From MH13 sp040219355 (GTDB taxonomy: Bacteria; Pseudomonadota; Alphaproteobacteria; Rhizobiales; MH13): a stretch of 64,000 nucleotides of DNA. This document shows positions 51,871 to 60,409 of the stretch, in pieces. The translations under genes and the position numbers were made by a program. Positions within the stretch are counted from its first letter, which is position 1, and every line of letters starts with the position of its first letter. Where the stretch lies: positions 157,903 to 221,902 of the forward strand of contig JAVJSN010000002.1 in NCBI GenBank assembly GCA_040219355.1, given 5' to 3'. The notes under the pieces are model-generated. The model was given only the letters and a program-made list of their open reading frames with translations, was not told the origin of the DNA and did not search any database.

Positions 51871-52860
51871 TCAAAGGAAGCCAAGCTCGCGCATCAGATC
51901 GCCAATCACCTGTTCCTGCTCTTCCAGGAAGCCCGTGAATTCATCGCCCGGATTGAAGATTTCAACCCAACCGTTGCGGTCGCGCACTTCAGCCCATTCT
52001 GGCGTGTCGTACATGGCAGCCAGCTTGTTCTGGTAAGCCTGTGACAGCTCATCAGGCAGGCCCGGTGCGCCGAAGAACCCACGCCAGTTGACGAATTCAG
52101 CGCCTGGGGCGCCTGACGCATCGCATGTTGGTGCATCTGGGGCTGCAGCGACCGGCTCCAGTGAGGTTACGCAGAGAATGCGCACCTGACCCTGACGGGC
52201 CATTTCCACCGCTTCAGAGAAACCGGTGGACAGCGCCTGCGCTTCGCCTGAAAGCAGACCGGCCATCGCATCGCCGCCGGCATCATAGGGGATGTACTTC
52301 ACATCAGTCGGGTTGGCACCGGCAGCGCGCATCACCAGAGCAGCAACCAAATGGTCCATGCCGCCAGCGACCGAACCACCGGCAATGCCGACAGAACGCG
52401 GATCATTGTTGTAGTCGGCCAGCAGCTCTTCGAACGACTGATAGTCAGAATCATTGTGCACCACGATGGCCGCGTAATCGCCAATCGTGCCGGCGACCGG
52501 AGTCAGATCGCGGAAGGATTGCGGGAACACACCTTGAAGCGAACGGATCACGATGGGGGTCGAGTTGACCATCAAGGTGCCTTCTTGCTGCTCTGCGGTT
52601 TCGATAAGGTGGGCAATCGCCACACCGCCGCCACCGCCGGACATGTTTTCGTATGATGCTGATTCCAGCAGGCCCGCTTCCGTAAGCGCCTCGCCGGTGC
52701 CGCGTGCCGTGCCATCCCAGCCGCCACCTGCGCCACCTGGCACAAGGAAGTGGATTTCCGTCACAACGTGATGATCAGCCTGCGCAGCCGTGAATGCCCC
52801 GCCGGCAAGCATGGCAACTGCAGCCGTGCCCAACAGGGCACGCTTCAAAGATTTGGTCAT
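51871..52860 (-). CDS. tctC: Tripartite tricarboxylate transporter binding protein
   Basis: A 329-residue periplasmic protein with a signal peptide over about residues 1-28 (ending TAAQA). The mature start EIHFLVPGGAGGGWDGTARGTGEAL matches the TctC/Bug family pattern PGGxxD, followed by YENMSGGGGGVAIAHL and the RSVGIAGGSVAGGMDHLVAAL loop. It binds a carboxylate. The upstream region holds a 22-bp palindrome at 52991. Confidence 0.92.
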   Translation of the reverse strand: MTKSLKRALLGTAAVAMLAGGAFTAAQADHHVVTEIHFLVPGGAGGGWDGTARGTGEALTEAGLLESASYENMSGGGGGVAIAHLIETAEQQEGTLMVNSTPIVIRSLQGVFPQSFRDLTPVAGTIGDYAAIVVHNDSDYQSFEELLADYNNDPRSVGIAGGSVAGGMDHLVAALVMRAAGANPTDVKYIPYDAGGDAMAGLLSGEAQALSTGFSEAVEMARQGQVRILCVTSLEPVAAAPDAPTCDASGAPGAEFVNWRGFFGAPGLPDELSQAYQNKLAAMYDTPEWAEVRDRNGWVEIFNPGDEFTGFLEEQEQVIGDLMRELGFL

Positions 52861-53173
52861 GTATCTTCTCCCAAAGAACCTTGGTTCAGCGCGGCTTTGT
52901 CCGCGTCTTGCTTAAGCCCACCGTGTGGACTTGACCTACTAGGCCACAGGCTGAACGGCTTGTCACGCCCCTATTCCGGTGACCCACCTATTTTTGCAAC
53001 TGGTTGCAAAAACCTTTGAATACATCAGAAATATTCTCGATCCATTTTCTTATTTCAGTAAAAATAAAAATAATAAAAGCAAATTAACACTATAGAAACC
53101 GAATTTGTGTGGAAATACGGACTTATTGGAAGATTATTTTTGTAGAGAAAGACGCCAAAAAGGGGCAAGAGAC
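52861..53173. other. Divergent AT-rich region tctC/BLUF, 313 bp
   Basis: No gene is visible. It must hold the promoters of tctCBA and of the BLUF gene. The part from 52985 to 53130 is strikingly AT-rich compared with the rest of the window (for example the AAAATAAAAATAATAAAAG stretch near 53058). It contains the palindrome listed at 52991-53012. Confidence 0.6.
52991..53012. promoter_or_regulatory. 22-bp palindrome in tctC/BLUF region
   Basis: TTTTTGCAAC and GTTGCAAAAA are exact reverse complements with centre TG. It lies 131 bp upstream of tctC and 162 bp upstream of the BLUF gene. It has the look of a repressor operator, but no dedicated regulator sits next to it except the LysR gene at 53695. 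Confidence 0.5.
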
Positions 53174-53617
53174 ATGGATCTTATAGGCCTTACTTATGTC
53201 AGCGTTCGTCGTCCATTGCGCAATACAGGCCCTCTTGAGGAGCTGCGCAGAATTCACAAGCAATCGCTCAATAACAACCCTGGGTTGGGTGTGACCGGTG
53301 TATTGTTGTGCACCAAGAACCACTACATTCAATTCTTGGAAGGCGAGGAAAAGGCGGTGATGGACCTTTTTGCCAAGATCGAACAGGACAAGGGTCACTA
53401 CAATGTGAAGTTGCGCCGCTCTGCGGTTATCGATGAGCGCCAGTTTCCAGATTGGTCGATGAATGTGGTCTATATCGAGTCTATCAATCAGGCGCTTTAT
53501 GGGATCGCAGACTCCAGCAGCGATGCCAATCCCTATCACTTGAGCAGCGAGGTGTTGTTTGGGTTGCTTTCCTCTGGGGCCAAACAGACGCTGGAGGCGC
53601 AAACGCAAGTGGCGTAG
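53174..53617 (+). CDS. BLUF-domain blue-light photoreceptor
   Basis: A 147-residue single-domain BLUF protein. The flavin-site residues are in place: tyrosine in LIGLTYVS, asparagine in the NNNPGLGVTGVLL segment, glutamine in HYIQFLEGE, and the tryptophan in FPDWSMN. BLUF domains bind FAD and rearrange hydrogen bonds in blue light. About 45 residues follow the core, with no output enzyme domain, so signalling must go through a partner. The ATG at 53174 follows GGGGCAAGAG and fits the first beta strand. Confidence 0.87.
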   Translation: MDLIGLTYVSVRRPLRNTGPLEELRRIHKQSLNNNPGLGVTGVLLCTKNHYIQFLEGEEKAVMDLFAKIEQDKGHYNVKLRRSAVIDERQFPDWSMNVVYIESINQALYGIADSSSDANPYHLSSEVLFGLLSSGAKQTLEAQTQVA

Positions 53618-53694
53618 CAGGTCTATCCAAACCCCATGGAAAAGTCCGCATCGGTGTCCTAAGTCTGTGGCATGATTCACGCGGTTAAATGCTC

Positions 53695-54594
53695 ATGGAC
53701 ACATTAACCCGCATGCGTTCCTTCGTGGACGTGGTGCGTGAGGGCGGTTATTCGGCGGCGGCGCGAGCCACCGGTCGCTCCAAGGCTATCCTGTCCAAAG
53801 ATGTGCGCGAGCTGGAAGATTTTCTGGGCGTGCGGTTGCTCACACGCACCACGCGATCGGTGGCAGTGACGGAAGTCGGGCAGACCTATTTCGAAGAAGC
53901 GTTGGATCTTCTGGCTGGCATTGATGGTTTGCAGGAACGCATGCGCGAGCAAGGTGACACGCCGCGCGGACCGCTGCGCATATCCGCACCGCGCACCCAT
54001 TCGGAGGGCCTGTTGGGTCAAGCCATCATGGGGTTTGCCGCTGCCTACCCTCAGGTGCAGCTGGATGTTGCGTTCGAAGACCGATTTATCGACATGGTGG
54101 CGGAGCGCTTCGATGTTGCGATCCGTATCTCTGAACTTGCTGATTCCAGCCTGATCGCCCGCAAGCTTGCGCCCTATCGCGTGGTGGTGTGTGCGACGCC
54201 TGATCTTTTGGCCAAGCATGGTAGGCCGCAATCACCGGAAGATGTGGCCCGCCTGCCAACCATTGCTGACAGCAATCATAGGGTGAAACGGGCTTACACA
54301 TTCGACACGCCTGAGGGCCGGCGCTCAGTGCGCATTGATCCGGTGATGAGCATCAATGCGCCGCATGCGATCCGCATGGCGGCATTGGCCGGTCTTGGAT
54401 TTTGCCAAGTGCCCTATCTCACGGTGCAAAATGATATTGAGTCCGGGCTTTTGGTGCCGGTGCTGGAAGACTATGAGTTGAAGGGCGTTGGCATTTACGC
54501 GGTCTATGCCGAGCGGCGGCATATGACGCAAAAGCTGCGTGCTTTCATCGATTTTCTGGCCGATCAGTTCGCCAACTGCACTGGCGGTCGCTGA
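53695..54594 (+). CDS. LysR-family transcriptional regulator
   Basis: A 299-residue regulator with an N-terminal winged helix (MRSFVDVVREGGYSAAARATGRSKAILSKDVRELEDFLGVRLLTRTTRSVAVTEVGQTYFEE) and a C-terminal effector domain (GPLRISAPRTHSEGLLGQAIMGFAAAYPQVQLDV). It belongs to the large group with this TRSVxVTE wing. The ATG at 53695 is preferred to one two codons earlier. It sits 77 bp after the BLUF gene on the same strand. Target unknown; tctCBA and the truncated DMT gene are neighbours. Confidence 0.87.
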   Translation: MDTLTRMRSFVDVVREGGYSAAARATGRSKAILSKDVRELEDFLGVRLLTRTTRSVAVTEVGQTYFEEALDLLAGIDGLQERMREQGDTPRGPLRISAPRTHSEGLLGQAIMGFAAAYPQVQLDVAFEDRFIDMVAERFDVAIRISELADSSLIARKLAPYRVVVCATPDLLAKHGRPQSPEDVARLPTIADSNHRVKRAYTFDTPEGRRSVRIDPVMSINAPHAIRMAALAGLGFCQVPYLTVQNDIESGLLVPVLEDYELKGVGIYAVYAERRHMTQKLRAFIDFLADQFANCTGGR

Positions 54595-54736
54595 TCAATC
54601 GACCGACTGGTTAGCGATTTTCGACAGGTTCGTCGCGCGTAGTTTCTCGACCAGCACCTGTTCAGCTTCATTCAAGGCCGTTTCCACTTCCTCGCGCACG
54701 GCGCGCTCAATAAGGCAGGTTGCCGGGTTCCTTTTT
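54595..54736 (-). pseudogene. Possible 3' remnant of an unidentified gene
   Basis: The minus strand keeps an open frame ending IERAVREEVETALNEAEQ and LVEKLRATNLSKIANQSVD, then stop directly against the LysR stop. It is charged and helix-like, unlike a chance frame, but it loses its protein-like character at about 54736, where DMT-type sequence on the plus strand begins. It looks like the tail of a gene cut by a deletion. Family not recognised. Confidence 0.35.
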
Positions 54737-55459
54737 TTGAAGGCGCAGCTTCCCTTGTCAGCCTTTGCCAAGGGGTTGGTATTGGGTGCCGTGCAGCCTG
54801 GATTGCTGATGATCATCTTGACGAGCGCGGGTGCCAGGTTGGACAGCGTGACCTTCGTCTTGCTGGCTGCCCTGATGCCCGGAGCGGTCGCGGTCATAGG
54901 GCGGCTTTTTCTCAAAGAGAAACTCAGCGTCTGGGTGATGATCGGCCTTCTGGTCAGTTTTGCAGGCATGGTTGTTTTGGTGTTTGTGCGCGAGCGTACC
55001 GGTGACAACCAGCTGCTGGGTTTCGCGCTGGCTGGCTTAGGTCTTTTGATTGGCGCCGGCGGCATCACCATTGGCCGCGCCATCAACACCAGCGCCACCA
55101 TGCCGTGGTTTGTTCTGGCTCCCTTGCAGGTGACCGGAGCCTGTCTGGCGGCATGGGCGGTGGTTCTGGTGCTTGGCATGGACCTGCCCACCACTGTTGC
55201 CCCACGTGAGATAATCGCGTTTGCCTATTTGGGTCTTGGCATGACCGCGATCAGCTATTTTGTGTTCAATTTTGCGCTGTCACGCTTACCGGTGGTGCAT
55301 ATCGGGCTGATTGCTGCGGCGGGCCCAGGCGTTGGGACTGTGGCGGCCGCCATTATCTTTGGGCAGACTTTGGCTCCGGCTGCTATTGCCGGTATTATCG
55401 TGGTTTTGCTCGGGGCTGCCTTGCCTGCGCTTCATGGTCTTTTGCGTGGTCGAGGCTAA
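54737..55459 (+). pseudogene. EamA/DMT transporter, 5'-truncated
   Basis: About 240 residues of a DMT carrier are readable: LVLGAVQPGLLMIILTSAGARLDSVTFVLLAALMPGAVAVIGRLFLKEKLSVWVMIGLLVSFAGMVVLVFV completes the first EamA repeat, and a full second repeat follows. Family members have about 300 residues and ten spans; the first two spans are missing. The frame stays open upstream to 54539, but that part overlaps LysR and does not resemble a transporter. The only near start is TTG at 54737 with no ribosome-binding site. A deletion that joined two gene fragments is the simplest reading. Confidence 0.65.
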
Positions 55460-55501
55460 GGCGCCATACTTGTGCCCAGCTTGGAATCATAAGGCACCCT
55501 C

Positions 55502-56197
55502 ATGAACGCCACTCCATCCTTGCACAGGCTTGTTGGCCTCTTGATTGCTGCCCTCACGCTGATGGGCGCCTCTGCCGCCGTGGCTCATCCCCATGTGTGG
55601 GTGGATGCGGCGGCTGAGGTGGTGTTCGACGATGACGGATCGATCGCTGCAATCCGTCACGCGTGGCGGTTCGACGAAGCGTTTTCCTCCTATTTGATGC
55701 TGGGCCTGGATACCAATGGCGACGGTTTGTACTCGCGTGAGGAAACCGCAGAACTGGCTGAAGTGAATGTCACGTCGCTGGCTGACTTTCATTTTTTTAC
55801 CAGCATGGCGGGTGCGGCGACCACGGACCGGGTGGGCGATCTTTTTTCTGAAACGTTCGGTGCGCCCGAAGACTACTATCTGGAGCATGATGGGGTGCAC
55901 ACCACGCTACACTTCACATTGCCGCTTGAGACGTCAGTGGATGCCAACGCGCATGATTTGGTGATCTTGGATATTTTTGACCCGGAATATTTCGTGGCCT
56001 TCTCACTGGTAGAGAATGATCCAATTCAGTTGGCCAACGCTCCGAGCGGATGCGCTCTGTCCGTCGATGAACCCCCGCCCTTGGATGATAGCTATGCAAG
56101 CATTCTATCGCTTATCCCGGCTGAAGAGGCTGTGCCAGAGGAACTGCTGTCGGTGACCGAGCAACTGGCCAATCGGGCTCGGATTGTCTGCACATGA
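55502..56197 (+). CDS. DUF1007 periplasmic protein
   Basis: A 231-residue protein with a signal peptide over about residues 1-28 (ending AVAHPHVWVDA). The HPHVW mature start is the DUF1007 hallmark and could bind metal. A possible calcium loop DTNGDGLYSREE lies near residue 62. DUF1007 genes usually precede NicO-type metal transporters, as here, where the stop overlaps the next ATG by 4 bp. It may be a periplasmic metal-handling partner. Confidence 0.85.
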   Translation: MNATPSLHRLVGLLIAALTLMGASAAVAHPHVWVDAAAEVVFDDDGSIAAIRHAWRFDEAFSSYLMLGLDTNGDGLYSREETAELAEVNVTSLADFHFFTSMAGAATTDRVGDLFSETFGAPEDYYLEHDGVHTTLHFTLPLETSVDANAHDLVILDIFDPEYFVAFSLVENDPIQLANAPSGCALSVDEPPPLDDSYASILSLIPAEEAVPEELLSVTEQLANRARIVCT

Positions 56198-57186
56198 TCC
56201 GTTTTTGCTTGCTTGTTATTTTAGCCATAGTGGCAGTGCCAGCCTTGGCCAATCCGTTTGGCCCGGTCGTGCCCACCGAGCCGGTTCCAGGGTTTGGCTT
56301 TGATCAACTAATCGCATGGACGGCGCAGGCCCAAGGCGCGTTTTATGATGGGCTGACCAATGCGCTGCGCGAGGTTGGGACGTCGTCATCGGCGCTTTGG
56401 ACCCTGCTTGGCCTTTCGTTCGCCTATGGCGTTGCGCATGCTGCTGGACCAGGTCACGGCAAGGTCGTGATCAGCTCCTACATGCTGGCAAGCGGAGACA
56501 CCGCGCGTCGTGGCGCCATGCTCGCCATAGGCGCAGCACTTGTGCAGGCGACGATGGCGGTGTTGCTGGTGGGTGTGCTGGCGGGTGTGTTTGGTCTGTC
56601 GCGTGCGTTTCTTACCGATGCGACGATCACGCTTGAACGCTTTTCGTATGCGCTGATCATTGCGCTAGGTCTTTACTTGGTCTGGCGCACGGCCAAGGGT
56701 TTTCTGCCGCAGTCGGTTACTCTGGCCCCAGCAGGTCATCCTCACGACCATTCTCACCATGACCACGCTCACCACCACCCTGCGCACCCTGATCCGCACC
56801 ATGTGCACGATGCCCATTGCGGCTGCGATCATGTGCATATGCCAGGTGCCGATGAGGTGTCGCGCACATCAGGTCTTGGTCAGTCGTTGATGCTGGTGCT
56901 GGGCGCAGGCGCGCGGCCCTGCACCGGTGCGCTTCTGGTGTTGGTGCTTGCCATGTCGCAAGGCTTGATTTGGGCTGGCGCGCTCTCTGCCTACGCGATG
57001 GGTGTGGGCACCGCGATCACCGTTGGCACGCTGGCGATGTTTGCGAGCGGGCTTTCCAGCTTCTTGACCCGTGGCAGCCAAACCTCGACGGTGATGCGCT
57101 ATGCGCCTGTGGTTCTCAGTTTGCTTGGCGGACTGATCGTTGTCGCTTTTGGCGCGCTGCTTCTGCTTGCCTCGCTCAGTCGGTAG
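56194..57186 (+). CDS. NicO-family nickel/cobalt transporter (RcnA-like)
   Basis: A 330-residue membrane protein with about six to seven spans, the motif GVAHAAGPGHGKVVISSYMLASG near residue 80, and GAGARPCTGALLVLVLAM near residue 237, which define NicO. A cytosolic loop of residues of about 182-218 is extremely histidine-rich, with an adjacent CGC pair, suited to binding divalent metal. NicO proteins act in import or efflux of Ni, Co or other divalent ions; the direction is not clear here. It ends 11 bp inside the convergent peptidase C26 gene. Confidence 0.87.
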   Translation: MIRFCLLVILAIVAVPALANPFGPVVPTEPVPGFGFDQLIAWTAQAQGAFYDGLTNALREVGTSSSALWTLLGLSFAYGVAHAAGPGHGKVVISSYMLASGDTARRGAMLAIGAALVQATMAVLLVGVLAGVFGLSRAFLTDATITLERFSYALIIALGLYLVWRTAKGFLPQSVTLAPAGHPHDHSHHDHAHHHPAHPDPHHVHDAHCGCDHVHMPGADEVSRTSGLGQSLMLVLGAGARPCTGALLVLVLAMSQGLIWAGALSAYAMGVGTAITVGTLAMFASGLSSFLTRGSQTSTVMRYAPVVLSLLGGLIVVAFGALLLLASLSR

Positions 57187-57955
57187 CGGCTTTCGCGCTG
57201 AATGCGCGGGCGGCATCGCCAAAAGCTTTGAAGATCTTTGTCGATGGCGCATCGGCGTCTTCTGACAGGCTTGCCCAATATTCTGGGTGCCATTGAACGC
57301 CCAGCGCAAACGCCTTGGCGTCAGCCACGCCGATGGCCTCAATGGTTCCATCATCGGCCTTTGCCTCAACGGTCAGGCCCTTGCCCAGGCGTGCTATGGC
57401 CTGGCGATGGGCAGAATTCACCTGAATGTCATCGTCGCCGAGAATATCGGCCAGCAGGCCACCTGGGGTCAGGCTGACAAGATGGTTTTGGGCAAAACGC
57501 TCATGCTGGGGCAGGTCCACTGATCCGCCACGATGGTCGCGACGGTTTTCCTGCTCGTGGATTTCCGTTTCCAACGTGCCGCCCATAGCCACGTTCAACT
57601 CCTGATGCCCGCGGCAGATGGCCAGCAATGGCAGGCCGCGGTTAAGCGCGGCGCGGATCAAGGGCAGCGAGGTGGAATCGCGCGCTGGGTCATAGGGCTC
57701 ATGGGCCTCGCTTGGCTCTTCATCATAAAGGTCAGGGTGCACATTGGTGCGTGATCCGGTGACCAAGACGCCGCTGGCCGCATCCAAGAGAGAGTCATTG
57801 ATAACTGCATCGCCAAGCGAGGGCACGATGACCGGCGTGACCCCAGCCGGGCCAGCCAGTGATTTCAGATAGGTGTTGATGGCGGCGTGCCATGTGAAAC
57901 CGTGAAGCTCGCGTTCATCTGAGGACACGAGAACGAGGGGGCGTGAAGTCTGCAT
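57176..57955 (-). CDS. Gamma-glutamyl-GABA hydrolase-type protein (peptidase C26)
   Basis: A 259-residue class I glutamine amidotransferase-like hydrolase of the PuuD type. The nucleophile elbow LLAICRGHQELNVAMGG lies near residue 115, and the catalytic histidine and glutamate in LGVQWHPEYW near residue 218. NSAHRQAI is also typical. The family cleaves gamma-glutamyl bonds, for example in putrescine breakdown, but no other puu gene is adjacent. Confidence 0.87.
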   Translation of the reverse strand: MQTSRPLVLVSSDERELHGFTWHAAINTYLKSLAGPAGVTPVIVPSLGDAVINDSLLDAASGVLVTGSRTNVHPDLYDEEPSEAHEPYDPARDSTSLPLIRAALNRGLPLLAICRGHQELNVAMGGTLETEIHEQENRRDHRGGSVDLPQHERFAQNHLVSLTPGGLLADILGDDDIQVNSAHRQAIARLGKGLTVEAKADDGTIEAIGVADAKAFALGVQWHPEYWASLSEDADAPSTKIFKAFGDAARAFSAKAATD

Positions 57956-58207
57956 ACGTCTATCCTGTGTGCCGGGGAATCAGGCAGTGAGCACGAATGC
58001 CTCATCATTGGGCATAACCGCCTGATTTACCATGCGAAATGGTTAAAGGTCTTTCGCCTAATTGCGTAGGGCCATTGACCCTTGTGCTCCGAACAGGTTT
58101 GCGGTTTAAGTGCATCCAGCTGCATGGGGGTTATGCGCACAGTGCATAGCTACTAATGTCTGGCTGAAAAAGCTATCCGCTGAAAGAAGTTCGGGAGGAA
58201 CTCATTT

Positions 58208-59299
58208 ATGGATCGTCGTTCATTTATCAAAAAAGCAGGTCTCGTAGGTGCAGGCGCAGCAGCGTCAACAACGCTTGCGGCACCAGCAATTGCACAGGGC
58301 AACCGTACCCTGACCATGGTCACATCTGTGCCCGATGGTTTTGCGGTTTTCGATGACGCGGCACAGCTCGCTATCGATTACATCACAGCTATGACCGACG
58401 GTCAGCTGAGCTTCAACAAAATGTCCGCAGGCTCGCTTGTTGGCGCATTTGAAGTGTTTGATGCTGTGTCGTCTGGGCAGGCTGATGTCTACCACTCAGC
58501 TGAGTACTACTTCCTCAATCAGCATCCTGGGTTTGCCTTCTTTACCTCCGTGCCTTTCGGCATGACAGCGCAGGAAATGGCCAACTGGTATTATCGTCGT
58601 GGCGGTCAAGAACTGCACGATGAACTGTCTGGCCTGTTTGGCCTGAAGCCACTGATGTGCGGCATGACCGCGATGCAGCCCGGTGGTTGGTTCAACATTG
58701 AGATCAACTCTGCTGACGACTTGCAAGGTCTACGCTTCCGTATGCCAGGCCAGGGTGGCCAGGTGCTTGGTCGTCTTGGCGCATCCGTGCAGAACATTCC
58801 TGGCGGCGAAATTTATCAGGCGCTTGCGTCCGGTCAGATTGATGGCGCTGAATGGATTGGTCCTTATGCCGATGAGCGTATGGGCTTCCAGGAAGTCACC
58901 AACACCTACTACGCCGCTGGCTTCCATGAGCCAGGCTCCGCGCTGAGCGTGGTGTTTAACCAGGAAGTCTGGGAATCACTGTCGCCAACTCATCAGCAAA
59001 TTTGTAAGGTCGCTTGTGAAGCGGCTCACGCGCAAAACACGGCGCTGTCGCTGGCTGAAAACGGTGCCGCTTTGGCCCGTCTGCAAGCCGGTGGTGTGCA
59101 GGTTCGCCAGTTCCCAGAAGATGTTTGGGATGCGTATGGTCGTGGCGCCGCTGAAGTTCGCGAAGAGAACATGAGCGACCCGATGTATGCGAACATTGCT
59201 GAGAGCTATTTTGCCTCAATGCAAGAGTCTGCTGACTGGTATGAAATTGCCGATGGCGAGTACATGCGTCAGCGCAACCGCGTGAACGCGGCAATGTAA
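58208..59299 (+). CDS. TRAP transporter DctP-type binding protein, Tat-exported
   Basis: A 363-residue periplasmic binding protein. The N-terminus DRRSFIKKAGLVGAGAAASTTLAAPAIAQ is a twin-arginine signal, so it is exported folded. The core has the DctP features (NKMSAGSLVGAFEVFDAVSSGQADVYHSAEYYF, LQGLRFRMPGQGGQVLGRLGASVQNIPGGEIYQALASGQIDGAEW), of the subgroup linked to alpha-keto acid and mannitol-type substrates (TakP-like). GGGAGG lies before its ATG. It heads the operon with dctQ and dctM. Confidence 0.92.
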   Translation: MDRRSFIKKAGLVGAGAAASTTLAAPAIAQGNRTLTMVTSVPDGFAVFDDAAQLAIDYITAMTDGQLSFNKMSAGSLVGAFEVFDAVSSGQADVYHSAEYYFLNQHPGFAFFTSVPFGMTAQEMANWYYRRGGQELHDELSGLFGLKPLMCGMTAMQPGGWFNIEINSADDLQGLRFRMPGQGGQVLGRLGASVQNIPGGEIYQALASGQIDGAEWIGPYADERMGFQEVTNTYYAAGFHEPGSALSVVFNQEVWESLSPTHQQICKVACEAAHAQNTALSLAENGAALARLQAGGVQVRQFPEDVWDAYGRGAAEVREENMSDPMYANIAESYFASMQESADWYEIADGEYMRQRNRVNAAM

Positions 59300-59323
59300 G
59301 CTGATAACCATTGTTCAATATCG

Positions 59324-59366
59324 TATCCCGCTCGGTGCCCTACAGTATCGGGCGGGATATTTTTTT
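59324..59366 (+). terminator. Terminator between DctP and DctQ genes
   Basis: TATCCCGC at 59324-59331 pairs with GCGGGATA at 59352-59359, and the pairing continues inward with CGG/TCGG. Seven Ts follow. It sits after the binding-protein gene and should reduce expression of the membrane subunits. Confidence 0.75.
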
Positions 59367-59426
59367 GAGCGGCCGGATATTTCTGGATGGGACTAACGCG
59401 CAATCCAGCGCGCGGGGTATGATAGC

Positions 59427-60338
59427 ATGATCGAATTTGTCGTTTGGCTCGCCAAAAGCATCGCGTTGGCGCCGTATCATTTGTTCCAGGCCATCACAAA
59501 TCCGCAGGCCTGGCTGAACTGGTCGGACCCTGAAGCGCTTGTCCGCTTCATCTATTATGGCGGTTCGATCGAATTTTTCTTTGTCATGCTCACCCTATTC
59601 CTGGTGATCACCGCGCTTGGTGTCTTCTGGAAACGCACCTTCCTTTGGGGCTGTGTGCGAGGCCTTGAAGGGTTCGCCAACATAGTGGGCCGCACCTTCG
59701 CTTGGGCTGGCCTCATTATGGTTCTACAGCAGGTGATGATTGTCTTTCTGCAGCGCATTTTCCGCGTGGCGGATATCTCTTTGGGACCCTTTGGCAAGTC
59801 TTTCACGCAGGATCTGTCCTGGTGGTCCGAAGAGCTGAAGCTCTATAACGCTATGATCGTTTGCTTGTGCTGCACCTACACCTTTGTGCAGGGCGGCCAT
59901 GTGCGTGTTGATCTTGTCTATTCAGCAGTGTCGCACCGTGCCAAAAAAATCATCGATATGGTGGGCTGCATGATCTTCATGGTTCCCGCCATGGTGGTCA
60001 CCTATCTCTATGCATGGTTCTTCATGTGGCGGCACCTTGTGGTGCCCAACCCATCATCGACCAGTACACTCGATCGCATGTTGGCGCAGGCGCGTATCTT
60101 GCGTTGGAATGTTGAAACGATTGGCTTTAGCCCGAACGGTTTCAACGCCTACTTCATCTTCAAGGTTTTGATCGTCGCGTTCTGCGTGATGGTGCTTCTC
60201 CATGCGATGGCCTTTTTCTGGCGCTCGTACCTTGAATTTGTAGAGGGCGAGGAAAGTGCCGGTAAGTATTTAAACAAAGATGTGATGGGCGATGAAGCCG
60301 AAGACCTGGCCCACGAGGTCCATTCCGGTTCCACCTGA
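59427..60338 (+). CDS. TRAP transporter small permease (DctQ type)
   Basis: A 303-residue membrane protein, longer than the usual 160-200 residues. It has an N-terminal span group ahead of the core, with LYNAMIVCLCCTYTFVQGGHVRVDLVYSAVSHRAKKIIDMVGC matching the conserved DctQ segment, and an acidic C-terminal tail (VEGEESAGKYLNKDVMGDEAEDLAHEV). The enlarged size matches the enlarged DctM encoded next. Confidence 0.85.
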   Translation: MIEFVVWLAKSIALAPYHLFQAITNPQAWLNWSDPEALVRFIYYGGSIEFFFVMLTLFLVITALGVFWKRTFLWGCVRGLEGFANIVGRTFAWAGLIMVLQQVMIVFLQRIFRVADISLGPFGKSFTQDLSWWSEELKLYNAMIVCLCCTYTFVQGGHVRVDLVYSAVSHRAKKIIDMVGCMIFMVPAMVVTYLYAWFFMWRHLVVPNPSSTSTLDRMLAQARILRWNVETIGFSPNGFNAYFIFKVLIVAFCVMVLLHAMAFFWRSYLEFVEGEESAGKYLNKDVMGDEAEDLAHEVHSGST

Positions 60339-60409
60339 TCAGTTGTTAATCTGGCGCACTTGCGCCATCCATTCGGCGCCGATGCGCCAACAAGAGGTAA
60401 GGCAGCGTT

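Noticed and set aside
56745..56840. Histidine-codon repeats in the NicO gene as a DNA repeat or CRISPR-like array
   Set aside because: The repetition is explained by the histidine-rich protein loop in an intact reading frame; there are no regular spacers.
57956..58207. TATGC-N7-GCATA near 58134 as an operator for the TRAP operon
   Set aside because: Arms of five bases are too short to separate from chance and no dedicated regulator is adjacent.
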